37,773 nucleotides of DNA from Armatimonadetes bacterium CG2_30_59_28. Its GTDB lineage: Bacteria; Armatimonadota; Abditibacteriia; CG2-30-59-28. The translations under genes and the position numbers were made by a program. Of this stretch, positions 29,816-37,773 are shown piece after piece; within the stretch, counting starts at the first letter, position 1, and each line of letters begins with the position of its first letter. The stretch spans positions 1 through 37,773 of the forward strand of contig MNXM01000334.1 of the NCBI GenBank assembly GCA_001872605.1. Reading direction: 5' to 3'. Below the pieces are notes generated by a model. It ran no database searches and was not told the DNA's origin. It saw nothing but the letters and a program-made list of their open reading frames with translations.

Positions 29816-29840
29816 CGGCAACTGTTCCGACTCCTATAAT
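29812..29840 (+). promoter_or_regulatory. Sigma70-type promoter for the signalling operon
   Basis: TTGACG, 17 bases, TATAAT: close to consensus. The -35 overlaps the stop codon of the preceding gene. The expected start near 29848 leaves a leader of about 200 bases before the kinase gene. Confidence 0.75.
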
Positions 29841-29951
29841 GCCCTCGAAGACTGGAGCGTCCCGCACGCCGTACTTGAGCGAATCGTTCACACTCAGTAC
29901 ATCAACCATTGAGGAGTTCGCCGTAACGGCAACATCCAAAACGGTCGCGAC

Positions 29952-30047
29952 CCCGGTTCGCCCGGATCCAATCGGGGCGAAACCTCTTCACGGACACCTG
30001 TCCTGAAGGGGGAATCTCCCGAACTCGGTGGCGACAGGAGCAATTCA
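29952..30047 (+). promoter_or_regulatory. Structured 5' leader of the hybrid kinase gene
   Basis: A hairpin of GGTTCGCCCGGAT with ATCGGGGCGAAACC (29954-29984) precedes CCTGTC at 29997-30002. CCTGTC can pair with GACAGG at 30033-30038, which overlaps the ribosome site AGGAG (30036-30040). It could regulate translation; no known riboswitch class was recognised. Confidence 0.4.
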
Positions 30048-33000
30048 ATGATGAAATCTTTGTCAACATCATTGCGCGCGAGAATCTCCGCCGCGCTGTT
30101 TCTCACGGCACTCGTGGGCGTATTGCTGCTGGGCGGTTATGGTTTCTTCGTCTTTCGCGAGGTGATCGAGAAACAAGTCGAGCAACCCATCGTCGCGGAG
30201 AACACGCTCGCCGCGCACCATGCCGAGATGCTGTTGCAGGAGATGATCGGCGACGTCCGGGTGGTGGGCGAGGGGCACGTTCTGCGGTCGCTGGTCGCCG
30301 CCCGGGACGCCGGAGGTCGGGCTGACCCGGTCTACGGCGACACCTATCCCAGTTGGCAGGATCGCCTCGCGGAGTTGTTCCTCTCCGTTGCGGCCGCTTA
30401 TCCCCGTTACTTTCAGGTGCGCTACATTGACGAGACAGGGATAGAGGTGGTGCGGTTGGACCGTGTGGGCGACCGCCTCGTCCGGATCCCAACGGAGGCG
30501 CTGCAGGACAAATCCGACCGTCCGTATTTCCGTGAGACCATACAGTTACCGCCGGGGGAAGTCTACGTGTCCCCCATTGACCTGAACCAGGAGCGAGGCA
30601 AGATCGTGACCCCTCACCAAGAGGTCGTCCGCATCGCGATGCCTGTCTTCGGTGCGCGGGGTCAGCGGCGCGGGATCGTCATCCTCAACGCTTCTCCTGC
30701 CAGCCTGTTGCACCAGCCACAGCTTGTCGCGAGCGAGTGCCAGTGCGCAAGTTTCGTGGCGAACAGGGAAGGTTACTACATCCACCACACGGACCCGGGC
30801 AAGCAGTTCGGTGGGCCGGGGGACCTGAATACCGGAGAGAGCTTTCGGGAGGATTTCCCAACGATTGCCGACGCAGTGCTCTCGGGGAGTTCGGGGCACG
30901 CTTATGCCAACGGGAAGGTGGTTTTCTACAGACCCATCAAGCTGCCGGGAACCTCCGACACTCGGTGGGTCCTGGGCCGCGTCTTCCCGGTCGCGACATT
31001 GTTCGCTCCGCTCCGGCGATGGGAGGTCGTCAGCGGCGGGATCATCATGGGCGCGTTGCTCCTCGCGTGGCTGCTGAGTATGTTGATCTCAAACCGGCTT
31101 GTAAGCCCTCTGAACCGGTTGGCGGAAGCCGCCCGCTCCGTGCGAGATGGCAATCTGTCTCACCGCGTTGACATCGCGACTCACGATGAGGTGGGAGTCG
31201 TTGCCGCGGCGTTCAACGAGATGGCGGAACAAGTGCAAAAGTCCTATTCGGCGATACAGCGCCATAGTGAGGAACTCACTGTATTAAACGCTGTGGCAGC
31301 CACCCTTGCGAGTTCGCTGGATCTGCGGATCACCCTGCAGAAGGTTCTGGAGCAGGTTATAGCCATGCCGTTGCTGCGATTGCGCGGCGGCGGCGTCATC
31401 TGCCTGCTCAACGAAGCCACGCAGGAGCTGGAGGCGGCGGCGCATCGCGGCATGCCCGTCGGCTGGCCCTGTGCAGAAAAGAAAGTGAAGGTGGGCGAGT
31501 GTCTTTGCGGCATGACGGCGCAAACCGGCGAAACGACGGTATCCACCAACGGCAGAGACGATCCCAGCCATAGCCGGAAGTGGGAGGGGATGCCCGACGA
31601 TGGCAAAATCTGCGTGCCGTTGAAGGCCCACGACCGAGTCGTGGGAATCATGACCTGTCATCTCCCCGCGAACTACCAACCCACCCAATCCGAGACGCGT
31701 CTCTTGGAGTCCATCGCCGCACAGATTGGCATGACGGTGGAAAACGCCCGGCTCTATGAGGAGAGCCGAAACAATGAGCGAAGCCTGGCGAACGCGCAGC
31801 ACATTGCTCACCTCGGCAACTGGAACTGGAACATCGTGACGAATGAACTGCGGTGGTCGGACGAGGTCTACCGCATCTTCGGACTGGAACCGCAGGAGTT
31901 CGGCGCCACCTACGAGACTTTCCTGGACACTGTTCATCCAGAAGACACGCAGCTCGTCAGGGACTCGGTGGACGCCGCACTGTACCAAGGAGCGTCTTAC
32001 AGCATTGACCATCGCATCGTGCTCCCCGAAGGCTCGGTCAGGTTCGTCCACGAGCAGGCGGAGGTCACCTTCAACGAATCGGGCGAACCCGTTCGCATGG
32101 ACGGCACGGTTCAGGATATTACCGACCGCAAGCAGGCAGGGGAGAGCCTGCGGAAGTTCTCGCGCGTGGTGGAACAGACCGCCGACAGTGTTGTCATTAC
32201 CGACAGCAATGGCATTATCCAATACGTGAACCCGGCTTTTGAGCGGCGGACCGGCTATACTGCGGACAAAGCCATCGGTCAGACCCCGGAGATACTGAAA
32301 TCGGGGGAGCATGACCGCGCTCTCTATAAACGCCTCTGGGCCACGATTCTGGCTGGCGAGCCATTCCGCCACGTTTTCGTCAACCGGAAGAAGAACGGGG
32401 AGTTGTACTACGAAGAGAAGACAATCACCCCGGTGCGAGATGAGCAGGGGAGCATTACCCACTTTGTGGCAACTGGCAAGGACGTGACCGAACGCGTCGA
32501 GGCGGAGCGAGAATTGGCCCGGCTCGCCTCCTTCCCCGAGTTGAACCCGAACCCGGTATTCGAACTGGACCTGGACGGACACATCACCTACCTTAATCCT
32601 GCGACCAGACGGCTGTTCCCTGAACTCGAATCCGCCGTCTGCGATCATCCGCTACTGACGAATTTTGACGCCTGCTGTATCGACGCGGGGCAACAGCCGC
32701 TCCGCACTTGCGTGCGCGAAGCGCTGATTGGTGGGGCCTGCTATCAAGAAGCGTTTACCTTTGTGCGTGAGAGCCAGCTTGTGCAAGTGTACGTGTTGGA
32801 CATCACCGAGCGCAAGCGGGCCGAGCAGGAGACCGAGCGCCACAACCGGGAACTGACGGCCCTCAGCGAGATCACCGCCGCCCTCACATCCACGCTGGAC
32901 CTCGACCAAATCCTGCACACCGTGACGGAGAGAGTGCTGCGCCTGTCCGGCGCGGATCGAGCGACGATCCTGCTGCTCAACGAGGCGACCGGATACCTCG

Positions 33001-35249
33001 AAGTGGTGGCCAGTGAGAGATTGGCGGGGCCGGTTCCGTGTTCGTTCCGGCTCCAACCGGGAGAGGGCGCGGCCGGCTGGGTGGCGGAGCACGCCCAGCC
33101 GCTGTTCATCTCCAATGTTCACGACGACCCGCGGTTTCGCTCCTACGAGGCTCGTCGGACCGATCCGACTGATCCGACCGATCGGACCGATGCGAGCCAC
33201 CTCAAGCCCGAGAGCATAGAGCCGGTCGTCTCCTATGTGGGCCTGCCACTGATGGCGGAAGGCAGGCCCATCGGCGTGCTGAGTCTCACAGCCAACGAGA
33301 CCCGCGAGTTCGCAACCGAGAAACTCTCCTTCCTCCAGAGCGTCTGTGACGCCTCTGCCATCGCGCTCCAGAACGCCCGGATTTATCGGCAGATCGAGGA
33401 CAGAGCGACCGCACTCGCCGGAGAGGTCGCAGTCCAGAAACAGTACGCCGAAAACGTGTTGAGCAGCATCGCCGACGGTGTCTGCACCGTGGACGCCGAG
33501 AACATCGTCGTCTCATGGAACCACGGCGCGGAGATGATCGCCGGCTGGGATGCGGAGGAGGTGGTCGGTAAACCGTGCTCCGATTTCTTGAAATACGTCG
33601 ACGCCGACGGACACCTGCTCTGCTTCACTGACCACTACCCTTTCACGGTGATCCGCCAGACGCGACAGGTGGTTTCACCACAGGAAGTGTTCGGGTTGCA
33701 CCGAGACGGCCATCGGGTAAGTCTGTCGGTGAGCACCGCGCCGCTGTTCGACGACAAGGAAGACCTCGTCGGGTCGGTTGAGGTGTTCCGCGACACCTCC
33801 AAAGAGCGGGAGCTGATGGAGAGCATCCAGCACGCCAACCAGTCGAAGAGCGCTTTTCTCGCCAACATGTCCCACGAAATCCGCACCCCGCTGAATGCTA
33901 TCCTGGGTTTCAGTCAACTGCTGCAGCGAGACAGTGATCTGACCCCGCATCAGGGGCAGTACCTCGAGACGATCAACCGCAGCGGGGAGCATCTGCTGGC
34001 CCTCATCAACGACATTCTCGAGATGTCGAAAATTGAGGCGGGACGCATAACGCTGAACCCAACCACCTTGGACCTCCATGCCCTGCTCGCCGACTTGGAG
34101 ATGATGTTCCGCGTCCGCACCGACGCCAAAGGGCTGCGACTCCTGGTCGAGAGAAGCCCCGCCATGCCGCGCCAGGTGGTGGCGGATGAAGGCAAGCTGC
34201 GCCAGGTGCTCATCAACCTCATCGGCAACGCGGTGAAGTTTACGGAGCAGGGCGGCATTACGGTGCGAGTGACAAGTGGCGAGACCGGAACGGAGGGCGC
34301 AGTGTCGTCACTTCGCCTGGCGATGGAGGTAGAGGACACTGGTATGGGCATCGCTCCGAACGAGGTTGGGAAGATTTTCGACCCGTTCGAGCAGAGCAGC
34401 CGCGGGGTTCACGTCCAGGGGGGCACCGGTCTCGGGCTGGCGATCAGCCGCGAGTTCGTCCGTCTCATGGGCGGGGAGTTGACGGTGGAGAGCGAGCCGG
34501 GGAAGGGCAGCGTCTTCCGCTTCGAGATGGACGCGGAGCCAGCAGACACGAAGGTAACTGCACCCGTGGTCGCCGCGCGGCACATTGTGGGACTCCCGCC
34601 AGAAGTGGACAAACGCCGTCTCCTGATCGTGGATGACCTGGAACCCAACCGGGCCCTGCTGTCCGCCTTATTGATACCGTTGGGATATGAAATCCGCGAA
34701 GCCGTGGATGGCGAGGAAGCGTTGGAGGAATTTGACAGTTGGCAACCGCATCTCGTTCTCATGGACATAAGGATGCCGGTGATGGACGGTTGTGAGGCGA
34801 CGAGGCGCATCAAGGCAACGGAGCGCGGGCAGAAGACGCCCATTCTCGCCGTAACGGCTTCCGCTCTGGAGGAGGAGCGGCAGGAGGCGATGGACGCGGG
34901 CGTGGATGGCTTCATCGCCAAACCTTTCCAGGCGGATGACCTCTACGAGAAGATCGGAGCGGCGCTTGCGGTGGACTACGTGTACGCCGACGATGTCGGG
35001 GGCGCGTCATCATCCGAGTCAGCCTCCGACGGCCTGAATCCGGAATCATTGGCGTTGCTCCCGCCAGAGTTGGTAGACGCCCTTGTGGAAGCCACGGAAA
35101 TGGGCGACATGTCCACACTGCTGGACCTGCTTGACCGGGTGGCTGAGCTTGATCCGGCGCTGGCGCAGGGATTACGGGAGTTGGCGGAGCGATATGCGTA
35201 CGATGAACTAACTGGCGTCTTCGCCGGAAGAGGAGGCTGCGATGGTTGA
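30048..35249 (+). CDS. Multi-sensor hybrid histidine kinase
   Basis: This is a 1733-residue membrane kinase. In order: TM1 (about 14-36), a periplasmic dCache-like sensor (40-310), TM2 (about 325-348), HAMP (345-400), GAF (408-572), PAS (574-694), PAS (701-813), a short PAS (826-918), GAF (935-1105), PAS (1133-1251), HisKA with His1276 in MSHEIRTPLNA, HATPase (1385-1500; N-box LRQVLINLIGNAVKF, G2 GGTGLGLAIS), receiver with Asp1573 in LVLMDIRMPVMDG, and a helical tail of about 90 residues. All phosphotransfer residues are present. The second GAF contains a tandem-repeat insert. The next gene overlaps by eight bases. Confidence 0.93.
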   Translation: MMKSLSTSLRARISAALFLTALVGVLLLGGYGFFVFREVIEKQVEQPIVAENTLAAHHAEMLLQEMIGDVRVVGEGHVLRSLVAARDAGGRADPVYGDTYPSWQDRLAELFLSVAAAYPRYFQVRYIDETGIEVVRLDRVGDRLVRIPTEALQDKSDRPYFRETIQLPPGEVYVSPIDLNQERGKIVTPHQEVVRIAMPVFGARGQRRGIVILNASPASLLHQPQLVASECQCASFVANREGYYIHHTDPGKQFGGPGDLNTGESFREDFPTIADAVLSGSSGHAYANGKVVFYRPIKLPGTSDTRWVLGRVFPVATLFAPLRRWEVVSGGIIMGALLLAWLLSMLISNRLVSPLNRLAEAARSVRDGNLSHRVDIATHDEVGVVAAAFNEMAEQVQKSYSAIQRHSEELTVLNAVAATLASSLDLRITLQKVLEQVIAMPLLRLRGGGVICLLNEATQELEAAAHRGMPVGWPCAEKKVKVGECLCGMTAQTGETTVSTNGRDDPSHSRKWEGMPDDGKICVPLKAHDRVVGIMTCHLPANYQPTQSETRLLESIAAQIGMTVENARLYEESRNNERSLANAQHIAHLGNWNWNIVTNELRWSDEVYRIFGLEPQEFGATYETFLDTVHPEDTQLVRDSVDAALYQGASYSIDHRIVLPEGSVRFVHEQAEVTFNESGEPVRMDGTVQDITDRKQAGESLRKFSRVVEQTADSVVITDSNGIIQYVNPAFERRTGYTADKAIGQTPEILKSGEHDRALYKRLWATILAGEPFRHVFVNRKKNGELYYEEKTITPVRDEQGSITHFVATGKDVTERVEAERELARLASFPELNPNPVFELDLDGHITYLNPATRRLFPELESAVCDHPLLTNFDACCIDAGQQPLRTCVREALIGGACYQEAFTFVRESQLVQVYVLDITERKRAEQETERHNRELTALSEITAALTSTLDLDQILHTVTERVLRLSGADRATILLLNEATGYLEVVASERLAGPVPCSFRLQPGEGAAGWVAEHAQPLFISNVHDDPRFRSYEARRTDPTDPTDRTDASHLKPESIEPVVSYVGLPLMAEGRPIGVLSLTANETREFATEKLSFLQSVCDASAIALQNARIYRQIEDRATALAGEVAVQKQYAENVLSSIADGVCTVDAENIVVSWNHGAEMIAGWDAEEVVGKPCSDFLKYVDADGHLLCFTDHYPFTVIRQTRQVVSPQEVFGLHRDGHRVSLSVSTAPLFDDKEDLVGSVEVFRDTSKERELMESIQHANQSKSAFLANMSHEIRTPLNAILGFSQLLQRDSDLTPHQGQYLETINRSGEHLLALINDILEMSKIEAGRITLNPTTLDLHALLADLEMMFRVRTDAKGLRLLVERSPAMPRQVVADEGKLRQVLINLIGNAVKFTEQGGITVRVTSGETGTEGAVSSLRLAMEVEDTGMGIAPNEVGKIFDPFEQSSRGVHVQGGTGLGLAISREFVRLMGGELTVESEPGKGSVFRFEMDAEPADTKVTAPVVAARHIVGLPPEVDKRRLLIVDDLEPNRALLSALLIPLGYEIREAVDGEEALEEFDSWQPHLVLMDIRMPVMDGCEATRRIKATERGQKTPILAVTASALEEERQEAMDAGVDGFIAKPFQADDLYEKIGAALAVDYVYADDVGGASSSESASDGLNPESLALLPPELVDALVEATEMGDMSTLLDLLDRVAELDPALAQGLRELAERYAYDELTGVFAGRGGCDG
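33156..33191 (+). repeat. Four in-frame 9-bp repeats in the kinase GAF domain
   Basis: Units CGGACCGAT, CCGACTGAT, CCGACCGAT and CGGACCGAT encode RTDPTDPTDRTD, a loop insert before SIEPVVSYVGLPL. The reading frame is kept. Confidence 0.75.
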
Positions 35250-36354
35250 TGACCGTACGTCGGCAAGCATCATGATTGTTGACGACACACCGGCAAACCT
35301 CAAATTGCTGGAAGAGATGCTGCGAATAGAGGGATACCGCGTCGCCGCTTTCCCGCAAGGGGATTGGGCGTTGAAGGGCGCCGCCAAAAACCCACCCGAC
35401 CTGGTATTGTTGGACATCAACATGCCGCAGATGGACGGGTATGAAGTTTGTAAACGACTGAAGGAAGATGAGACCTTGCGGGAGATACCCGTCATCTTCA
35501 TCAGCGCCCTGAACGAGACGATGGACAAGGTGAAAGCCTTTGCCGTCGGCGGCGTGGACTACATCACCAAGCCTTTCCAGTTTGATGAGGTCAAGGCGCG
35601 CATCGAGACCCACCTCAAGCTGCGCTGGCTCCAGAGGGAGTTGGAGAAACACAACCGCCATCTGGAGACTCTGGTTCAGTCGCAGGTGAAGGAGATCGCC
35701 GACTCGCAGATGGCGACGATCTTTGCGCTGGCCAAACTGGCAGAATCGCGGGATGACGACACCGGCCAACACTTGGAAAGGGTGCAGACGTTCTGCAAAC
35801 TCCTTGCGGAGGCGTTGAGTGCGCAACCACCGTTCCGCGGTCACATCACGAAAACCTATACGGAGAACATTCTTCGGGCCAGTCCGCTGCACGACATCGG
35901 CAAGGTGGCCATCCCGGACAGCATTCTCCAGAAGCCAGCCAAACTCGACGCCGACGAGTTCGCGAAGATGCAGCGGCATACGATACTGGGTGCTCAGACA
36001 CTGGAGGCCGTTCGCGACCAGTATCCGGGGAACAGTTTCATAAAGATGGGCATCGCCATCGCGCAGTGGCACCACGAAAAATGGGACGGTTCGGGCTATC
36101 CACACGGCCTGACAGGGGAAGATGTCCCGCTGTCTGCGCGCATCATGGCGGTGGCAGATGTCTACGATGCCCTCCGGTCGCGGCGCTGCTACAAGCCCGC
36201 GTTCCCCCACGAGGAATCGCGCCGAATCATCACAGAGGGCAGTGGTCGGCACTTCGATCCGGCGATCGTGCAGGCCTTTCTAACGCGTGAGGTGGAGATC
36301 GCCTCCCTCCGGGATAATATGGATGACCCGATCGACGAAGGAGAACATCGATGA
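35242..36354 (+). CDS. Receiver-HD-GYP response regulator (c-di-GMP phosphodiesterase)
   Basis: The 370-residue protein has a receiver domain (1-125; phospho-acceptor Asp58 in LVLLDINMPQMDG, Lys of the KPF motif), a short coiled coil, then an HD-GYP domain with HD at 217-218 (LHDIGKVAIPD) and the GYP triad at about 286 (WDGSGYPHG). HD-GYP proteins hydrolyse c-di-GMP and often control pili and biofilm. It overlaps the kinase gene upstream and the next gene downstream (ATGA), so the three are co-translated. It is probably a phosphorylation target of the kinase. Confidence 0.94.
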   Translation: MVDDRTSASIMIVDDTPANLKLLEEMLRIEGYRVAAFPQGDWALKGAAKNPPDLVLLDINMPQMDGYEVCKRLKEDETLREIPVIFISALNETMDKVKAFAVGGVDYITKPFQFDEVKARIETHLKLRWLQRELEKHNRHLETLVQSQVKEIADSQMATIFALAKLAESRDDDTGQHLERVQTFCKLLAEALSAQPPFRGHITKTYTENILRASPLHDIGKVAIPDSILQKPAKLDADEFAKMQRHTILGAQTLEAVRDQYPGNSFIKMGIAIAQWHHEKWDGSGYPHGLTGEDVPLSARIMAVADVYDALRSRRCYKPAFPHEESRRIITEGSGRHFDPAIVQAFLTREVEIASLRDNMDDPIDEGEHR

Positions 36355-37460
36355 CCCACGGAACCGGCGCCATCATGGTTGTGGACGACACAGTCGCGAA
36401 CCTGAAGCTGCTGGACGGGTTGCTGCGGGAGAGGGGGTATCAGGTTGTCGCATTCCCCCGAGGCGACCTGGCGCTGAAGGGCGCGTCGAAAAAACCTCCA
36501 GACCTGATCCTCCTCGATATCAACATGCCGGAGATGGATGGGTACGAGGTCTGCGAACGCCTCAAAGCCGACGAAGCGCTGAAGGACATTCCGGTGATCT
36601 TTATCAGCGCGCTCACCGAGACGATGGACAAGGTGAAGGCATTCTCCGTCGGTGGAGTGGATTACGTGACCAAGCCATTCCAGTTCGAGGAGGTGGAGGC
36701 GCGGGTCCATACCCACCTTGAACTGCAGCGGCAAAAGCGCGCGGTGCGGGAAAGCTACGAGAGACTGCGGGAACTGGAACATCTGCGCGACAGCCTCGTT
36801 CACATGATTGTCCACGACATGCGTTCCCCTCTGACCGGCATTCAGGGCTTCCTGCAACTGCTGGAGCTGCAGACATTGCCCGACAAGGCAACCGGCTATG
36901 TTCAGCAAGCCGCTGGTTCTACCTCTGCGCTCATCGAGATGGTCAGTTCGCTTCTTGACGTCAGCAAGATGGAATCCGGACAGATGAAGCTGAACCTTGT
37001 CGAGTGTGATCTGGTTGCAGTTGCCCGCGAGGTCCTGACGAAGCTGGATTCCATGAAGGGAAACCGCGCGCTGCTGCTGGAGACGCCCACCTCGGTGGTG
37101 ACCGTAATAGCAGACCCGGAGTTGCTGTCGCGAATCATCCAGAACCTGCTGGGCAACGCGCTCAAGTTCACACCCGACGATGGCGAAATACACATCGGCA
37201 TTGCATTGGACGAGGAGCGGGTGCGGGTTAGTGTGCGGGACACCGGCCCCGGCATCCCGCCGGAATACCACGAGAAGATTTTCGAGAAATTCGGACAGGT
37301 GGAATTGCGGGAAAACAAACAGAAGTATTCCACGGGCCTCGGCTTGACCTTCTGCAAGATGGCCGTGGAGGCGCACGGCGGCAAGATCGGGGTAGATAGC
37401 CAAGTGGGAGAGGGTAGCACGTTCTGGTTTGAGTTGCCGAAGGCGCCAGCGGCTGGATGA
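36351..37460 (+). CDS. Receiver-histidine kinase fusion
   Basis: The 369-residue cytoplasmic protein has a receiver (Asp56 in LILLDINMPEMDG), HisKA with His155 in VHDMRSPLTGIQ, and HATPase_c (N-box IIQNLLGNALKFTPDDG; G1 DTGPGIP; G2 STGLGLTFC). There is no sensor or membrane segment, so input is probably phosphotransfer to the receiver. The receiver is a close paralogue of that in the HD-GYP protein upstream (LKGASKKPPDLILLDINMPE against LKGAAKNPPDLVLLDINMPQ), pointing to duplication of the domain within the operon. It ends the operon. Confidence 0.93.
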   Translation: MTHGTGAIMVVDDTVANLKLLDGLLRERGYQVVAFPRGDLALKGASKKPPDLILLDINMPEMDGYEVCERLKADEALKDIPVIFISALTETMDKVKAFSVGGVDYVTKPFQFEEVEARVHTHLELQRQKRAVRESYERLRELEHLRDSLVHMIVHDMRSPLTGIQGFLQLLELQTLPDKATGYVQQAAGSTSALIEMVSSLLDVSKMESGQMKLNLVECDLVAVAREVLTKLDSMKGNRALLLETPTSVVTVIADPELLSRIIQNLLGNALKFTPDDGEIHIGIALDEERVRVSVRDTGPGIPPEYHEKIFEKFGQVELRENKQKYSTGLGLTFCKMAVEAHGGKIGVDSQVGEGSTFWFELPKAPAAG

Positions 37461-37708
37461 GAGACCCTGCCGACAAGGTTGTCATGCCCCTTCGAGGCGT
37501 GAAAGAGCGGAACACGTCACCCGGTCCGGTTGGTTAGGCTTTTACGAATCAAATTCTGCGCGTTTTGGCAAAGAAATTGGCTCCGGCTTGTCCGGGTGAG
37601 GGACACATCAGTAGTGCATCCTTTCGTAAATTCTTCGACATTAGACACCGGATCGCTTCAGCGTCCGGTAGCTCACACAACTGACTACCGAGCGCCAAGA
37701 AAGGACAT
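37461..37708 (+). other. Spacer without recognised gene
   Basis: No convincing ORF, RNA gene or strong promoter is seen after the last kinase gene. A CCGGAtCGC/GCGTCCGG hairpin with a one-base bulge lies at about 37652-37673. Confidence 0.4.
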
Positions 37709-37765
37709 CTTTTCTCTCCTTTCAACCCGTGTTCGTGCCGAACACGGGTTGAAAGGGGAGAAAAG
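37709..37765. repeat. 27-bp hairpin at the right edge
   Basis: Arms at 37709-37735 and 37739-37765 match at 26 of 27 positions (the exception is a G-U pair) around a 3-base loop. The core is CAACCCGTGTTCG and its complement. It lacks a T-tract. It is similar in design, not in sequence, to the hairpin at 27321-27361. Confidence 0.75.
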
Positions 37766-37773
37766 GAGGGTAG

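Noticed and set aside
31284-32648. Minus-strand ORFs of 450 codons opposite the hybrid kinase (also 34912-36252 and 36189-37403)
   Set aside because: They are shadows of the signalling genes, whose domains are unmistakable on the plus strand.

Overview
The window looks like chromosomal DNA of a GC-rich, Gram-negative-type environmental bacterium. Its marks are several pseudopilins with an H-x9-DG tail motif, a transketolase split into two genes, frequent TTG starts, many toxin-antitoxin (TA) genes and abundant degenerate 7-bp repeat arrays. This mix suggests Armatimonadota or a related uncultured lineage. That is an inference from gene style; no 16S rRNA or other marker gene is present.

Left two thirds (about 23.3 kb down to 0.4 kb, all minus strand): a type IV pilus / type II-secretion-like locus. 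Its order of transcription is pilB, pilT, pilC, pilD, a GspG-like pseudopilin, a DUF433/DUF5615 TA pair, a PilV-like pilin, an antitoxin/PIN pair with a YgiT-type zinc finger, a second GspG-like pseudopilin, two paralogous RelE-type TA pairs (one toxin broken), a PilW-like pilin, a Phd-like antitoxin, a very large PilX-like pilin, a secreted 1101-residue Asp-box/Ig-like protein, a coiled-coil protein with an Rpn/PD-(D/E)XK nuclease, and an H-x9-DG pseudopilin. The left edge cuts a probable IS630-type transposase. A clear promoter precedes pilB. The motor, platform and peptidase genes assemble and process pilins; the PilV/W/X-like proteins and the secreted protein are candidates for a tip or substrate-binding complex. 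No PilM/N/O/P/Q genes are in view.

Middle (23.4-28.7 kb): a split transketolase and a small membrane protein on the minus strand, then scpA and scpB (chromosome segregation) on the plus strand, then a decayed HepT-type toxin.

Right (28.7-37.5 kb, plus strand): an unidentified 383-residue protein, then a consensus-like promoter and three overlapping signalling genes: a 1733-residue multi-sensor hybrid histidine kinase, a receiver/HD-GYP c-di-GMP phosphodiesterase and a receiver/histidine kinase. Because c-di-GMP often controls pili, they could feed into the pilus locus, but this is only inference.

The most unusual feature is that most junctions between pilin genes hold same-strand TA genes, several visibly decayed (nonsense mutation, 2-bp frameshift, deletion). 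One junction keeps a duplicated pseudopilin 3' end, the footprint of a tandem duplication. Degenerate heptamer arrays sit at these junctions and are translated as the cleaved leader peptides of several prepilins.
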